DNA from: Nitrospirota bacterium
Lineage (GTDB): Bacteria > Nitrospirota > Thermodesulfovibrionia > UBA6902
Direction of reading: 5' to 3'
Length of the DNA: 64,000 nt
Assembly: GCA_016234115.1 (NCBI GenBank)
Contig: JACRHD010000025.1
Span: forward strand, 62,001 to 126,000
Numbering within the stretch: the first letter of the stretch is position 1; each line of letters begins with the position of its first letter. Positions 44,463 through 53,643 of the stretch are shown here, in pieces. Made by a program: the position numbers and the translations under genes. The notes beneath the pieces were generated by a model. That model worked only from the letters and a program-made list of their open reading frames with translations. It made no database searches and was not told the origin of the DNA.

Positions 44463-44657
44463 CTACTTTGCCTCCTTTAATTTCGCCTGTTTTAAAATAC
44501 TGTTTAGAGTTCCAGGCGCTAAATCATCATTCGGATGACCCGCAATTGTTACCCTACCTGACTTTATCAAGTGCTTGTATTGTCTGTGACTCCCTTTCGT
44601 AGCAACAATATACCAGCCATCCAATTCAAGTAGTTTTATAATATCACGCACCTTCAT
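44463..44657 (-). CDS. hicA: HicA family toxin, second module
   Basis: A 64-residue HicA mRNA interferase. KVRDIIKLLELDGWYIVATKGSHRQYKH contains the catalytic His in GSHRQ; GRVTIAGHPNDDLAPGTLNSILKQ completes the fold. The ATG at 44657 has GAGGGG with 9-bp spacing, whereas the ATG at 44666 sits one base from that site, so the inner start is preferred. Confidence 0.87.
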   Translation of the reverse strand: MKVRDIIKLLELDGWYIVATKGSHRQYKHLIKSGRVTIAGHPNDDLAPGTLNSILKQAKLKEAK

Positions 44658-44781
44658 ATAATTCATCCCCTCAGATTAAAAAGCCCTTCTATCATAAGCA
44701 ACGCATGGCGGGGAATTCAAGCATAAAAACGTGGCCTGTCGAAAGCGCAACCTGGTGAGTAACCATTCAGTGAAACAAGCG

Positions 44782-44818
44782 AACCCACCCCCTGCCCCCT
44801 CCCGAGAGGGGAATATAA
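44782..44818. repeat. C-rich intergenic hairpin repeat
   Basis: CCCCCTCCC-GAGAGGGG forms a short imperfect hairpin in the gap between hicA and the nitroreductase remnant. A related sequence lies at 62360-62398. It looks like a dispersed repeat rather than coding DNA. Confidence 0.45.
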
Positions 44819-44822
44819 ACCC

Positions 44823-45167
44823 CTACCATTTCTCCCAATGAATATTCTCTTCCTTAAACTTGTCCTTCGGGGCTTCGTCTTTTTTCACGGGAACGCCGAC
44901 GGGTATGACATTCAATGGGATAATATTTTCCGGAATGGAGAGGATATCCCTGACGGAATTCATCCTGTCCTTCTCCGGGAATACGGCTGTCCATAGCGCG
45001 CCGCAGCCGAGGGCGTGGGCGGCGAGCAGGATATTTTCAGACGCAAGAGAGCAATCCATGACCCAGTATTTCTTTGCGTATGTGTTGTCCTTATCGGGAA
45101 TAACGGAAGGGCGGTTCGTGAAACGTTCCTGCGACGTGGAAATAAAGAAACAAAAAGGGCGATCCAC
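44823..45167 (-). pseudogene. Nitroreductase family protein, C-terminal remnant
   Basis: The last 92 or so residues match the C-terminal half of nitroreductase-like FMN proteins (KYWVMDCSLASENILLAAHALGCGALWTAVFP and IPLNVIPVGVP). The N-terminal half with the FMN-binding RRSIR region is absent. The open frame instead begins at GTG within the atp terminator hairpin (45152-45178), so 5' sequence has been lost. It is probably non-functional. Confidence 0.75.
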
Positions 45168-45178
45168 CGGATCGCCCC
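45152..45178 (-). terminator. Terminator of the atp operon; also a TAGGGGCG-type palindrome, copy 3
   Basis: On the minus strand GGGCGATCC, a three-base loop and GGATCGCCC are followed by TTTTT. It lies about 23 bp after the atpC stop. With the flanking bases it has the same AGGGGCG end as the palindromes at 32644 and 34624. Confidence 0.85.
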
Positions 45179-45200
45179 TATATGATAAAAAATGAACGCC

Positions 45201-45602
45201 CTATTTTTTCTCAGCTACGTGTATTCTTGTGATGGCGCGTTCGAGGGCCGACGTTGCGCGGGCCTGGTCGAACTTCTCGGCCTGTTTGAGTCTTTCCTCC
45301 GCCCTTTTCATCGCGGCCTTCGCCCTCTCAACATCGATGGAATCAGATCTCTCAGCGCTGTCGGCAAGTATCGTAACTCTGTCAGGGCCGACTTCAGAAT
45401 AGCCTCCTCCGACAAAAAAGTATCCGGTCTGGCCGCCTTTTTTATAGGTCAGCATCCCGATCTTGAGGGTGGTAAGAAACGGCACATGGTCCGGCAGTAC
45501 CCCGAACTCCCCCTCGCTGCCGGCTGCGACTATCTCGTCTACGTCATCAGTAAAGACGTGACCATAAGGTGTAACAATATCCAATTTCAGTTTTTCTGCC
45601 AT
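45201..45602 (-). CDS. atpC: ATP synthase F1 epsilon subunit
   Basis: A 133-residue epsilon subunit: LDIVTPYGHVFTDDVDEIVAAGSEGEFGVLPDHVPFLT is the N-terminal beta barrel, and a helical C-terminal hairpin (about residues 88-133) follows. It couples F1 to the c ring and inhibits ATP hydrolysis. The ATG at 45602 has AGAGGA upstream; a longer open frame from 45662 is encoded by a heptanucleotide repeat and is not used. Last gene of the operon. Confidence 0.95.
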   Translation of the reverse strand: MAEKLKLDIVTPYGHVFTDDVDEIVAAGSEGEFGVLPDHVPFLTTLKIGMLTYKKGGQTGYFFVGGGYSEVGPDRVTILADSAERSDSIDVERAKAAMKRAEERLKQAEKFDQARATSALERAITRIHVAEKK

Positions 45603-45621
45603 ATATAATCCTCTTCCTATC

Positions 45622-45710
45622 AGCAAGTAAGAAGTAGGAAGTGGGAAGTAAGAAGTGAACAATCTTTTTCTTTACTTCTCACTTCTGACTTTTAACTTCT
45701 CACTTGTCTT
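45622..45710. repeat. Heptanucleotide inverted repeat, atpD-atpC gap
   Basis: The left arm is five 7-bp units, AAGTAAG, AAGTAGG, AAGTGGG, AAGTAAG, AAGTGAA (45625-45659). The right arm is five matching units of the type ACTTCTC (45674-45708). The arms are complementary with scattered mismatches and fill most of the gap between the atpD stop and the atpC start. Confidence 0.88.
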
Positions 45711-45713
45711 TTA

Positions 45714-47141
<1,428 letters not shown>

Positions 47142-47145
47142 TTAT

Positions 47146-47232
47146 AAGTAGCAAGTAGTTAGTAGTTAGTAGTTAAGGGGAACAGGAAAAGCCGACCTCC
47201 CTTAACTACTAACTACTCGCTACTGACTACTA
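47146..47232. repeat. Heptanucleotide inverted repeat, atpG-atpD gap
   Basis: Left arm 47146-47180 with units AAGTAGC, AAGTAGT, TAGTAGT, TAGTAGT; right arm 47199-47232 with units ACTACTA, ACTACTC, GCTACTG, ACTACTA. The TAG stop codon of atpG (47230-47232) lies within the right arm, so the arm reaches into the coding sequence. Confidence 0.9.
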
Positions 47233-48105
47233 TCCTTTCAGCGCCTCAACGCCGCCTACGATGTCCATGAGCTCGCCTGTGATCGAGGCCTGCCTGGCCT
47301 TGTTGAACTGGAGCGTGAGTTTGCCTACCATTTCACTGCAGCTCTTTGTCGCGTTCTCCATAGCAGACATCCTTGCGGCCTCTTCAGCAGCGGAGCTCTC
47401 AAGCAGCGCCCTGTATATCTGGATATCGACATTCCTTGGAATAAGCCTGTCGAAGATCGCCTCCATGGAAGGTTCATAAATAAAGTCGGCGGTTTCGGGA
47501 GCGGCCCCTTCTTTCCCCTCTTCTATCGGGGCCAACGGGAGAAGCTGCGCCACTGTCACTGTCTGCGCCACCATGGATTTGAACGCGTTATATACGACTA
47601 CCACTTCATCAATTGTCTCATTCATAAAATTTTCTTTGACGTCATCGGCAATCTCCTGGGCGTTTGTAAAGCTTACGTTCCCTGAAATGCCGATCCATGA
47701 GTTTCGCGCGGCGACCCCTCTTCTTTTGAAGTAATCCCTTGCCTTCTTGCCGACCGTGCTGATGCTAACATGGAACCCGTCTTTTGTGTAACCGTCTATA
47801 GTTTTTTGCGCGGCCTTAAGGATATTTGTATTAAAGGCGCCGCAAAGCCCCCTGTCGGAAGTGACCACTACGACTTCCACGGTCTTCCTGGGCCTGAATG
47901 CGAGCAATGGATGCGATTCCCTGTCAGCGCCTTTGGCGAGGCTCATGAGGACATCATGCATCTTGTCCGCATAAGGCCTCAGGTCCAGCATCCTGTTCTG
48001 CACCTTTCTCAGCTTTGCAGCGGACACCATCTTCATGGCCTTGGTGATCTTCTGGGTATTCTGAACTGCCTTTATTCTTTTTTTAATGTCTCTTAAGGTA
48101 GCCAT
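47230..48105 (-). CDS. atpG: ATP synthase F1 gamma subunit
   Basis: A 291-residue central stalk subunit: MATLRDIKKRIKAVQNTQKITKAMKMVSAAKLRK is the N-terminal helix, VTSDRGLCGAFNTNI the conserved Rossmann part, and a C-terminal helix with NKARQASITGELMDIVGGVEAL completes the rotor shaft. The stop codon lies in a heptanucleotide hairpin arm. Confidence 0.97.
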   Translation of the reverse strand: MATLRDIKKRIKAVQNTQKITKAMKMVSAAKLRKVQNRMLDLRPYADKMHDVLMSLAKGADRESHPLLAFRPRKTVEVVVVTSDRGLCGAFNTNILKAAQKTIDGYTKDGFHVSISTVGKKARDYFKRRGVAARNSWIGISGNVSFTNAQEIADDVKENFMNETIDEVVVVYNAFKSMVAQTVTVAQLLPLAPIEEGKEGAAPETADFIYEPSMEAIFDRLIPRNVDIQIYRALLESSAAEEAARMSAMENATKSCSEMVGKLTLQFNKARQASITGELMDIVGGVEALKG

Positions 48106-48118
48106 AATTTTTAAGTAT

Positions 48119-48211
48119 CGGTAGTTAGTAGCTGGTAGTTAGTAGTTAGGGGGGAAAAGTAGACTTCCTGGTAGTTCCCTTAATTACTTAGCTACTAACT
48201 ACTTGCTACTG
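48119..48211. repeat. Heptanucleotide inverted repeat, atpA-atpG gap
   Basis: Left arm 48119-48152 (TAGTTAG-type units with one TAGCTGG variant), right arm 48177-48211 (CTACTAA, CTACTTG, CTACTG). It fills nearly all of the 110 bp between the atpA stop and the atpG start. Confidence 0.87.
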
Positions 48212-48215
48212 TTCT

Positions 48216-49733
48216 TTATGCTTGAAATCCTTTCTTGAATTCCTCAATAGCCTGGACCAATTTGGCCTTCAGGCTGTCGTCGATCGCCTTTTTCTCCCCA
48301 AGCTCCGAACGGAGATCATCTTTTGTTCCGCGCATGAATTTCACGAATTCCTCTTCGAACTTCTTAATGGCCTCGACCGGGACATCATCGAGGTAACCCT
48401 GTGTGCCGGCGAACAGGACGATGACCTGGTCCTGCATGGTCATCGGGACATACTGTCCCTGCTTCAGGAGCTCAACCATTCTCTTGCCTCTCTCTATCTG
48501 TTTGAGGGTCGCTTTATCGAGGTCTGAACCGAACTGGGCGAATGCCGCCATTTCCCGGAACTGCGCGAGGTCAAGTCTCAGGGTCCCGGCAACCTGTTTC
48601 ATCGCCTTTGTCTGTGCAGCGCCGCCGACGCGGCTGACAGAAAGACCGACGTTGACTGCAGGTCTGACGCCGGCGTAAAAAAGCTCCGGCTCAAGGTATA
48701 TCTGACCGTCGGTGATTGAAATAACATTTGTCGGAATATAACCGGAAACGTCGCCGGCCTGTGTCTCGATGATCGGGAGCGCTGTAAGGGAGCCGCCGCC
48801 CAATTTGTCGGAGAGCTTTGCGGCCCTTTCAAGGAGCCTCGAATGTAAATAGAAAACGTCTCCGGGGAAGGCCTCACGTCCCGGCGGACGCCTGAGCAGG
48901 AGCGAGAGCTGCCTGTATGCAGTCGCCTGTTTACTGAGGTCGTCATATATTATCAGCGCGTGTTTGCCCTTGTCCCTGAAATATTCTCCCATTGCGCAGC
49001 CTGTATAGGGAGCGATATACTGCAAAGGAGAGGGTTCACTCGCTGTCGCGGAAACAATGATTGTATGCGCCAGTGCGCCTTCTTCTTCGAGTTTCTTGGC
49101 AACGCGGACAACGTTGGAGCGCTTCTGCCCGACTGCGACATATATACATAAAACGTCTCCGCCTTTCTGGTTGATAATGGCGTCGATGCCTATCGCTGTT
49201 TTACCTGTCTGACGGTCGCCGATGATAAGCTCTCTCTGCCCTCTTCCAACCGGGATCATCGCGTCAACCGCCATAAGACCTGTCTGAAGGGGCTGGCGGA
49301 CCGGCTGTCTGTCGATGATACCGGGGGCCACGACGTCGACTATCCTGCTCTCCGTCGAGTTGATCGGTCCTTTTCCATCAATAGGCTGTCCGATGGCGTT
49401 GACAACTCTTCCGAGCAGGGCTTCGCCGACGGGCACCGACATGATCTTGCCTGTGCGCTTTACTATGTCGCCTTCCTTGATAAGCGTGTCCTCGCCGAAT
49501 AAAACGGCGCCGACGGAATCCGTCTCAAGGTTGAGCGCCATCCCGAACACATTATTGGGAAATTCGAGAAGCTCGGAAGCCATGCACTTGTCAAGGCCGT
49601 ATATCTTTGCGATACCGTCGCCGACCTTGATGACCGTGCCTACTTCACTGACATCGACGCGCTTCTCAAAATCGCTGATCTGTTTTTTAATCAGCTCGCT
49701 TATTTCTTCAGCTTTAAGCTCCGTAATTGCCAT
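48216..49733 (-). CDS. atpA: ATP synthase F1 alpha subunit
   Basis: A 505-residue alpha subunit with the P-loop [11 protein letters not shown] near residue 170, [11 protein letters not shown], and [22 protein letters not shown] with the conserved arginine finger ([10 protein letters not shown]). It forms the hexamer with beta and binds non-catalytic nucleotide. The ATG at 49733 was preferred to an adjacent TTG. Confidence 0.98.
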   Translation of the reverse strand: MAITELKAEEISELIKKQISDFEKRVDVSEVGTVIKVGDGIAKIYGLDKCMASELLEFPNNVFGMALNLETDSVGAVLFGEDTLIKEGDIVKRTGKIMSVPVGEALLGRVVNAIGQPIDGKGPINSTESRIVDVVAPGIIDRQPVRQPLQTGLMAVDAMIPVGRGQRELIIGDRQTGKTAIGIDAIINQKGGDVLCIYVAVGQKRSNVVRVAKKLEEEGALAHTIIVSATASEPSPLQYIAPYTGCAMGEYFRDKGKHALIIYDDLSKQATAYRQLSLLLRRPPGREAFPGDVFYLHSRLLERAAKLSDKLGGGSLTALPIIETQAGDVSGYIPTNVISITDGQIYLEPELFYAGVRPAVNVGLSVSRVGGAAQTKAMKQVAGTLRLDLAQFREMAAFAQFGSDLDKATLKQIERGKRMVELLKQGQYVPMTMQDQVIVLFAGTQGYLDDVPVEAIKKFEEEFVKFMRGTKDDLRSELGEKKAIDDSLKAKLVQAIEEFKKGFQA

Positions 49734-49750
49734 CAAACACCCCCGTATTT

Positions 49751-49820
49751 TAGAGTTAAGAGTAAAGAGTTATGACTTAAGAAAATTACCTGACTCTTAA
49801 CTCTTTACTCATGACTCTAA
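49751..49820. repeat. Heptanucleotide inverted repeat, atpH-atpA gap
   Basis: Left arm 49751-49781 with units GAGTTAA, GAGTAAA, GAGTTAT, GACTTAA; right arm 49791-49820 with GACTCTT, AACTCTT, TACTCAT, GACTCTA. The base heptamer differs from those in the other atp gaps. Confidence 0.88.
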
Positions 49821-49822
49821 TG

Positions 49823-50359
49823 TTATTTAATCAATTCCGCTCTCAGGAGGCGGATCTGTCCTTTAACGCTGTTATCGTAAATGGTGCTGCCGACTTTCAC
49901 AACAAAACCGCCTAACAACGACGGGTCCACCTGGCTCTCGATATCGATCTCTTTCTGTGTCATTGACTTGAGGGCGGCCTTAAGCCTCTCGGTGTAATTC
50001 CTGTCAAGAGGCACGGAAGATATCACTACCGCCGTGGCCTTCTTCTGCCTTTCGTTGTACGCGGTGAGCGACGCTGAAATGATCTCCCTGATCGCCGCAA
50101 GGTGGCCCTGCATGACGATGAGCTTCAGAAATTTCTCCGCCTGGGGAGAAAATTTCATGCCCGGCAGCAGCGCGCCCAGCGCCTTGCCTTTTTCATCGTC
50201 GGAGAATATCTGCCCCGCAAACAGCAGTTTGAGCTTTCTGTTCGCGTCAATGATTTTTGAGAAGGCCTTAAATTCCCCGATGACCGAAGGTATAGTGGAG
50301 AGTTCGACGCTGGTGACCAATGCCCTGCTGTATTTTTTTCCTATTTGATGTTTATTCAT
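49823..50359 (-). CDS. atpH: ATP synthase F1 delta subunit
   Basis: A 178-residue delta subunit that ties the peripheral b/b' stalk to F1. It has an N-terminal helical bundle (KKYSRALVTS) and the conserved C-terminal DPSLLGGFVVKVGSTIYDNSVKGQIRLLR. It lies between atpF and atpA as in most operons. Confidence 0.95.
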   Translation of the reverse strand: MNKHQIGKKYSRALVTSVELSTIPSVIGEFKAFSKIIDANRKLKLLFAGQIFSDDEKGKALGALLPGMKFSPQAEKFLKLIVMQGHLAAIREIISASLTAYNERQKKATAVVISSVPLDRNYTERLKAALKSMTQKEIDIESQVDPSLLGGFVVKVGSTIYDNSVKGQIRLLRAELIK

Positions 50360-50368
50360 AATCTTAAA

Positions 50369-50428
50369 CCACAGAGACCACAGAGTTAAGTAGAAAAAGT
50401 ATTATTTTTTTCTCTGCGCCCTCTGTGG
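50369..50428. repeat. CCACAGAG-type inverted repeat, atpF-atpH gap
   Basis: Left arm CCACAGAGACCACAGAG (50369-50385) has a 9-bp period; right arm CTCTGCGCCCTCTGTGG (50412-50428) pairs with it. A related fragment lies near 63880. It fills most of the gap and differs in sequence and period from the heptamer elements. Confidence 0.82.
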
Positions 50429-50443
50429 CAAATCTGTTCCTTT

Positions 50444-51052
50444 TCAATTTTTGGCCTCGAGTCTTTTTATATAACCGTCTATCAATGCTTCCTGTTCCTT
50501 CTGTCCCAGTTTTTCCTTTATCTGCTTTTCGGCGAGTTCAAGCGCCATCATGGCCGCCTCGGTCTTGATCTGGTCTTTTGCCTTCTGCAGCTCGAAATCG
50601 ATGTTCGCCTTCGCCTGCTCCAATATCTTCTCCTTCAACTGCTCGCCCTCTGCTATAATAGTCTCTTTTTCTTTTTCCCCGGCCTTTCTTGCCGACGCGA
50701 GAATTTCCTCTATTTCAGGGTCCGTGTTCCCGACCCGGGCCTTTACTTCGTTAAGGGCCTTCAGCGCCAGTTCTTTTGCCTCGGTCGCTTCCTTGAGGGA
50801 TTTCTCGATGAGCGCCGTCCTGTTTTTGAAGAACTCCGCAAAGGGTTTGCGCGCTGCAAAGACAAGGACAGCTACGAGGACCAGGAAATTTACTACAGGC
50901 CAGAGCCAGTCCTTCCAGGTGAACCCGGCGTGTTCTGCGCCGTGCCCCCCGCCTTCCTCTGCTGCAAAGACCAGGGCGACAAACGCAAAATTCAGAATCG
51001 CCGCTGCAAGAATTTGAAATTTGAAATTTGAAATTTGAAATTTTCTTTTCAC
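50444..51052 (-). CDS. atpF: ATP synthase F0 b subunit
   Basis: A 202-residue b subunit. The N-terminal 14 residues (MKRKFQISNFKFQI) are encoded by an ATTTGAA heptanucleotide array, then come a hydrophobic segment ending VFAAEEGG, a membrane helix WPVVNFLVLVAVLVFAA and a long charged helix to the C-terminus. The N-terminal part looks like an added signal-peptide-like extension. The start is GTG 51052, overlapping the b' stop. Confidence 0.92.
   Translation of the reverse strand: MKRKFQISNFKFQILAAAILNFAFVALVFAAEEGGGHGAEHAGFTWKDWLWPVVNFLVLVAVLVFAARKPFAEFFKNRTALIEKSLKEATEAKELALKALNEVKARVGNTDPEIEEILASARKAGEKEKETIIAEGEQLKEKILEQAKANIDFELQKAKDQIKTEAAMMALELAEKQIKEKLGQKEQEALIDGYIKRLEAKN
51011..51044. 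repeat. ATTTGAA heptanucleotide array within atpF
   Basis: Four consecutive copies of ATTTGAA (plus strand) lie within the first codons of atpF, giving the peptide repeat KFQISNF-KFQI. There is no complementary arm nearby. Confidence 0.88.
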
Positions 51053-51468
51053 GCCTTCACCAGCTTTTCCACGATCTGTCTTGAAAAATTCTCGACGTCC
51101 GATCTCAATGACATTCTTGCCTTCTCCATCGCGGACTCAAGCTCCGCCTTCGCCTTTTTGTTTAACTCCGCGGCTTCGTTGCGGGCAGAGTCAAGCGACT
51201 GTTTTTGCGCCTCCGCGCCTTCTTTGCTCAGACCCTCGAACACCGCCTTCGCCTTCGCCCGTCCCTCCACCAGTTTTGCTTCAATGCCGGTGATCAGATT
51301 GTCCTTTTCCTGACCCAGGGCCTTAGCGGTATTGAGGGCCCCGTTGATTCCGGTGTCCCTCTCTTTAAAGAGGCGGAGGAGGGGCCTGAACAGGATTACA
51401 TTCAGAAATATCAGCAGCAGCAGGAAATTGGCGAGCTGCGCAAAAAACCACTTATTCAGTTCTAACAT
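51049..51468 (-). CDS. ATP synthase F0 b' subunit
   Basis: A 139-residue b-type subunit: a membrane helix (FFAQLANFLLLLIFLNVILF) followed by a charged coiled-coil helix. With atpF it would form a b/b' heterodimeric peripheral stalk, as found in photosynthetic bacteria and several other phyla. AGGAGA lies 6 bp before its ATG. It is the first gene of the operon; the a (atpB) and c (atpE) genes are not in the window. Confidence 0.9.
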   Translation of the reverse strand: MLELNKWFFAQLANFLLLLIFLNVILFRPLLRLFKERDTGINGALNTAKALGQEKDNLITGIEAKLVEGRAKAKAVFEGLSKEGAEAQKQSLDSARNEAAELNKKAKAELESAMEKARMSLRSDVENFSRQIVEKLVKA

Positions 51469-51524
51469 TTTATCTCCTACTTATTAAATAAAGTGAAGAA
51501 TCGTCGAAAGACAAAGTGCGGGTA

Positions 51525-51553
51525 AAATTACCACAGGAGGGATTTTTTGTCAA
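51525..51553 (-). promoter_or_regulatory. Sigma-70-type promoter of the atp operon
   Basis: On the minus strand TTGACA (51548-51553) and TAATTT (51525-51530) are separated by 17 bp. The start would be near 51518, about 50 bases before the b' ATG. The 462-bp region 51469-51930 otherwise holds a MITE-like relic (51713-51836) and no gene. Confidence 0.65.
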
Positions 51554-51712
51554 TAACTGAATAAATATATTTGTGGAATTTATAAATCACGGGGAAATCG
51601 CAGCGGAAAATGACTGATTCCAAGGCTTTACTTTTTGGAGACTTTCTTTTAAACTTCAACTAAATTATATAACCTAAAAAACGTTAACCTTAATGAGCCG
51701 CACTGTTTGTCA

Positions 51713-51836
51713 TTCCCAACCCGATGAATCGGGATAAGCGGGAATCCACCCTTCGACAGGCTCAGGGCGACACGGCTTGTCATGGCGAGCTTGTCGAACC
51801 ATGGATGCCCGATTGAAGACTTCGGGCATGACGGGC
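51713..51836. repeat. MITE-like dispersed repeat relic
   Basis: A TGTCATTCCC-like left end and a GGGCATGACG right end enclose partly palindromic sequences (CCCGATGAATCGGG; CCTTCGACAGGCTCAGGGCGA-type). No transposase is present. It is probably a decayed miniature element in the region between the divergent atp and tol operons. Confidence 0.65.
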
Positions 51837-51930
51837 AAAGTTTACGCGGCTTTACAAATGACCTGCAACTTATTATGAAGAGCGGTTTAATACTTTCTGC
51901 GTAATCTGTGGATACCGGAAGTATTTTAAT

Positions 51931-52581
51931 ATGAGCGGCGACACGGTCTTGACATTAATTTTCAAGGCGGGACTGGTTGTAAAATTTGTCCTCCTGATAC
52001 TGCTTGCCTTTTCCGTATTTTCGTGGGCGATCATATTCTTTAAATTCAGGCTGCTCTCAAAGGCCGAAAAGGAGTCCCATGAATTTTACGAGTCCTTTAT
52101 AAAGGGAAAGAAGTGGGACGCCCTTTATCAGTCCACAAAGAGATTGACGGTCAGTCCCCTGGCCAGCCTGTTCAGGGCGGCATACTCAATAGAGGACGCA
52201 AGTATGGATGAAATAAAGACTACGCTGAGAAAGGTCGCGACCATGGAGGCGGCCCGTCTCGAAAAATATCTCGTCTTTCTTGCGACGACCGGCTCTACCG
52301 CGCCCTTTATCGGGCTGTTCGGGACCGTCTGGGGGATAATGAATTCATTCATGGGCATCGGCCGGATAGGCGCCGCCTCGCTTGCCGTGGTGGCTCCCGG
52401 CATCGCCGAGGCCCTTATAGCGACCGCAGCCGGGCTGGCCGCTGCAATCCCTGCCGTAGTGGCGTATAATTATTTCCTGAACAGGACGCGCAGGAACACG
52501 GACATGATAGATGATTTTTCCAGGGAGCTGGTCGATTATCTCGCGAGGAAACATGGAGAGACGCAGGCGGGCCCTTTCTGA
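51931..52581 (+). CDS. tolQ: TolQ, proton-channel subunit of Tol-Pal
   Basis: A 216-residue MotA/ExbB family inner-membrane protein with three membrane segments (LVVKFVLLILLAFSVFSWAIIFFKF; TGSTAPFIGLFGTVWGIMNSF; AALIATAAGLAAAIPAV-like near residue 165). With TolR it uses the proton gradient to energise TolA. GGAAG lies upstream of the ATG. It begins the six-gene tol-pal operon. Confidence 0.93.
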   Translation: MSGDTVLTLIFKAGLVVKFVLLILLAFSVFSWAIIFFKFRLLSKAEKESHEFYESFIKGKKWDALYQSTKRLTVSPLASLFRAAYSIEDASMDEIKTTLRKVATMEAARLEKYLVFLATTGSTAPFIGLFGTVWGIMNSFMGIGRIGAASLAVVAPGIAEALIATAAGLAAAIPAVVAYNYFLNRTRRNTDMIDDFSRELVDYLARKHGETQAGPF

Positions 52582-52942
52582 AATCAACGTAACGCCTTTT
52601 GTGGACGTGATGCTCGTCCTTCTCATCATATTCATGGTGACCGCGCCCTTATTGCAGCAGGGCATAGATGTCAATCTCCCCCAGGCAAAGGGCAAGGAGA
52701 TGGCCCCGTCAGAGAGGGTCGTCATCACCATTAAAAGAGACGGCAAACTGTACGTGGACAAGGCGGCTGTGACCATCGAGAAGCTCAGGTCCGATCTGGT
52801 GAAGACGCCGAACAGGGAGGTCTTCCTCAAGGCCGACAAGGACGTCCCTTACGGACTTGTCGTAGCGGTCATGGGTGAACTGCGTGAGATCGGCATAGAA
52901 AAATTAGGGATGGTGACGGAGCCGAAAGCTCGTATCAAATGA
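52553..52942 (+). CDS. tolR: TolR, ExbD family
   Basis: A 129-residue ExbD/TolR protein: SEINVTPFVDVMLVLLIIFMVTAP carries the membrane helix with the proton-handling Asp, followed by a periplasmic domain. The ATG at 52553 overlaps the tolQ 3' end by 29 bp. It is the second gene of the tol operon. Confidence 0.93.
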   Translation: MERRRRALSEINVTPFVDVMLVLLIIFMVTAPLLQQGIDVNLPQAKGKEMAPSERVVITIKRDGKLYVDKAAVTIEKLRSDLVKTPNREVFLKADKDVPYGLVVAVMGELREIGIEKLGMVTEPKARIK

Positions 52943-53643
52943 AGTATGCCCCGCATATCGGCAGAGAACCGAATTTTCAGACAGTCGTAATCGCTTCCGC
53001 TGTAATTCATCTTGTCCTGGTTACGCTCATAGTCGTCCCCCTGAAGACAAGGGAGAATGAATACAAGAGCTATTTCGTCGACCTTGTCGGGCCTGTTGAA
53101 GCGCCCGCAAGGCATACTCCTTCCTCTGCTGCCGCGGCCAAAGTAAAAGAAGAAGGGGCGGTCGCATCAGAAGGGCCGGGAAGCATTGTGGGACCAAAAG
53201 CAGATATGTCCATTGAGACTGCTGAAAGGGTATCAAACGAAATAGAGAGGATACGTTCAATCGCAGCCTTGTCGAAACTGAAAACCATAAAAGAAGAAAA
53301 GAAGTCCCGGGATATAGAAGTAATAAAACAGAAGATACTGGGAAGGTCCCCTGGGGGCGCGGGCAAATCTGCCGGGGCGCAGCCATTGGCTCCTGATTCA
53401 TATTATGCCATGATTTACCGGAAGATATGGAGTGAATGGGTCTATCCCGACTCCGGTTCCTCGGGGCTTGAGACGGTCATAAGCATAAAAATCGACAGGG
53501 ACGGCAGGATCATTTCTCAGGAAATCGAAAAGGCCTCGGGCAACGCCCTCTTTGACCGCTCGGCTGTAAAGGCGGTAACAAAAGCCGGTCCGCTGCCGCC
53601 CCCTCCTTATGAAATGGAAATAGGGGTGAGGTTTTATTTATGA
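52939..53643 (+). CDS. TolA/TonB-like energy-transducing protein
   Basis: A 234-residue protein with one N-terminal membrane helix (VIASAVIHLVLVTLIVV), a proline- and charge-poor linker, and a C-terminal TonB-like domain (AMIYRKIWSEWVYPDSG, LFDRSAVKAV, GVRFYL). Its position between tolR and tolB makes it the TolA equivalent. It is short compared with E. coli TolA, with a shorter periplasmic helix. ATGA overlaps at both ends. Confidence 0.85.
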   Translation: MKYAPHIGREPNFQTVVIASAVIHLVLVTLIVVPLKTRENEYKSYFVDLVGPVEAPARHTPSSAAAAKVKEEGAVASEGPGSIVGPKADMSIETAERVSNEIERIRSIAALSKLKTIKEEKKSRDIEVIKQKILGRSPGGAGKSAGAQPLAPDSYYAMIYRKIWSEWVYPDSGSSGLETVISIKIDRDGRIISQEIEKASGNALFDRSAVKAVTKAGPLPPPPYEMEIGVRFYL

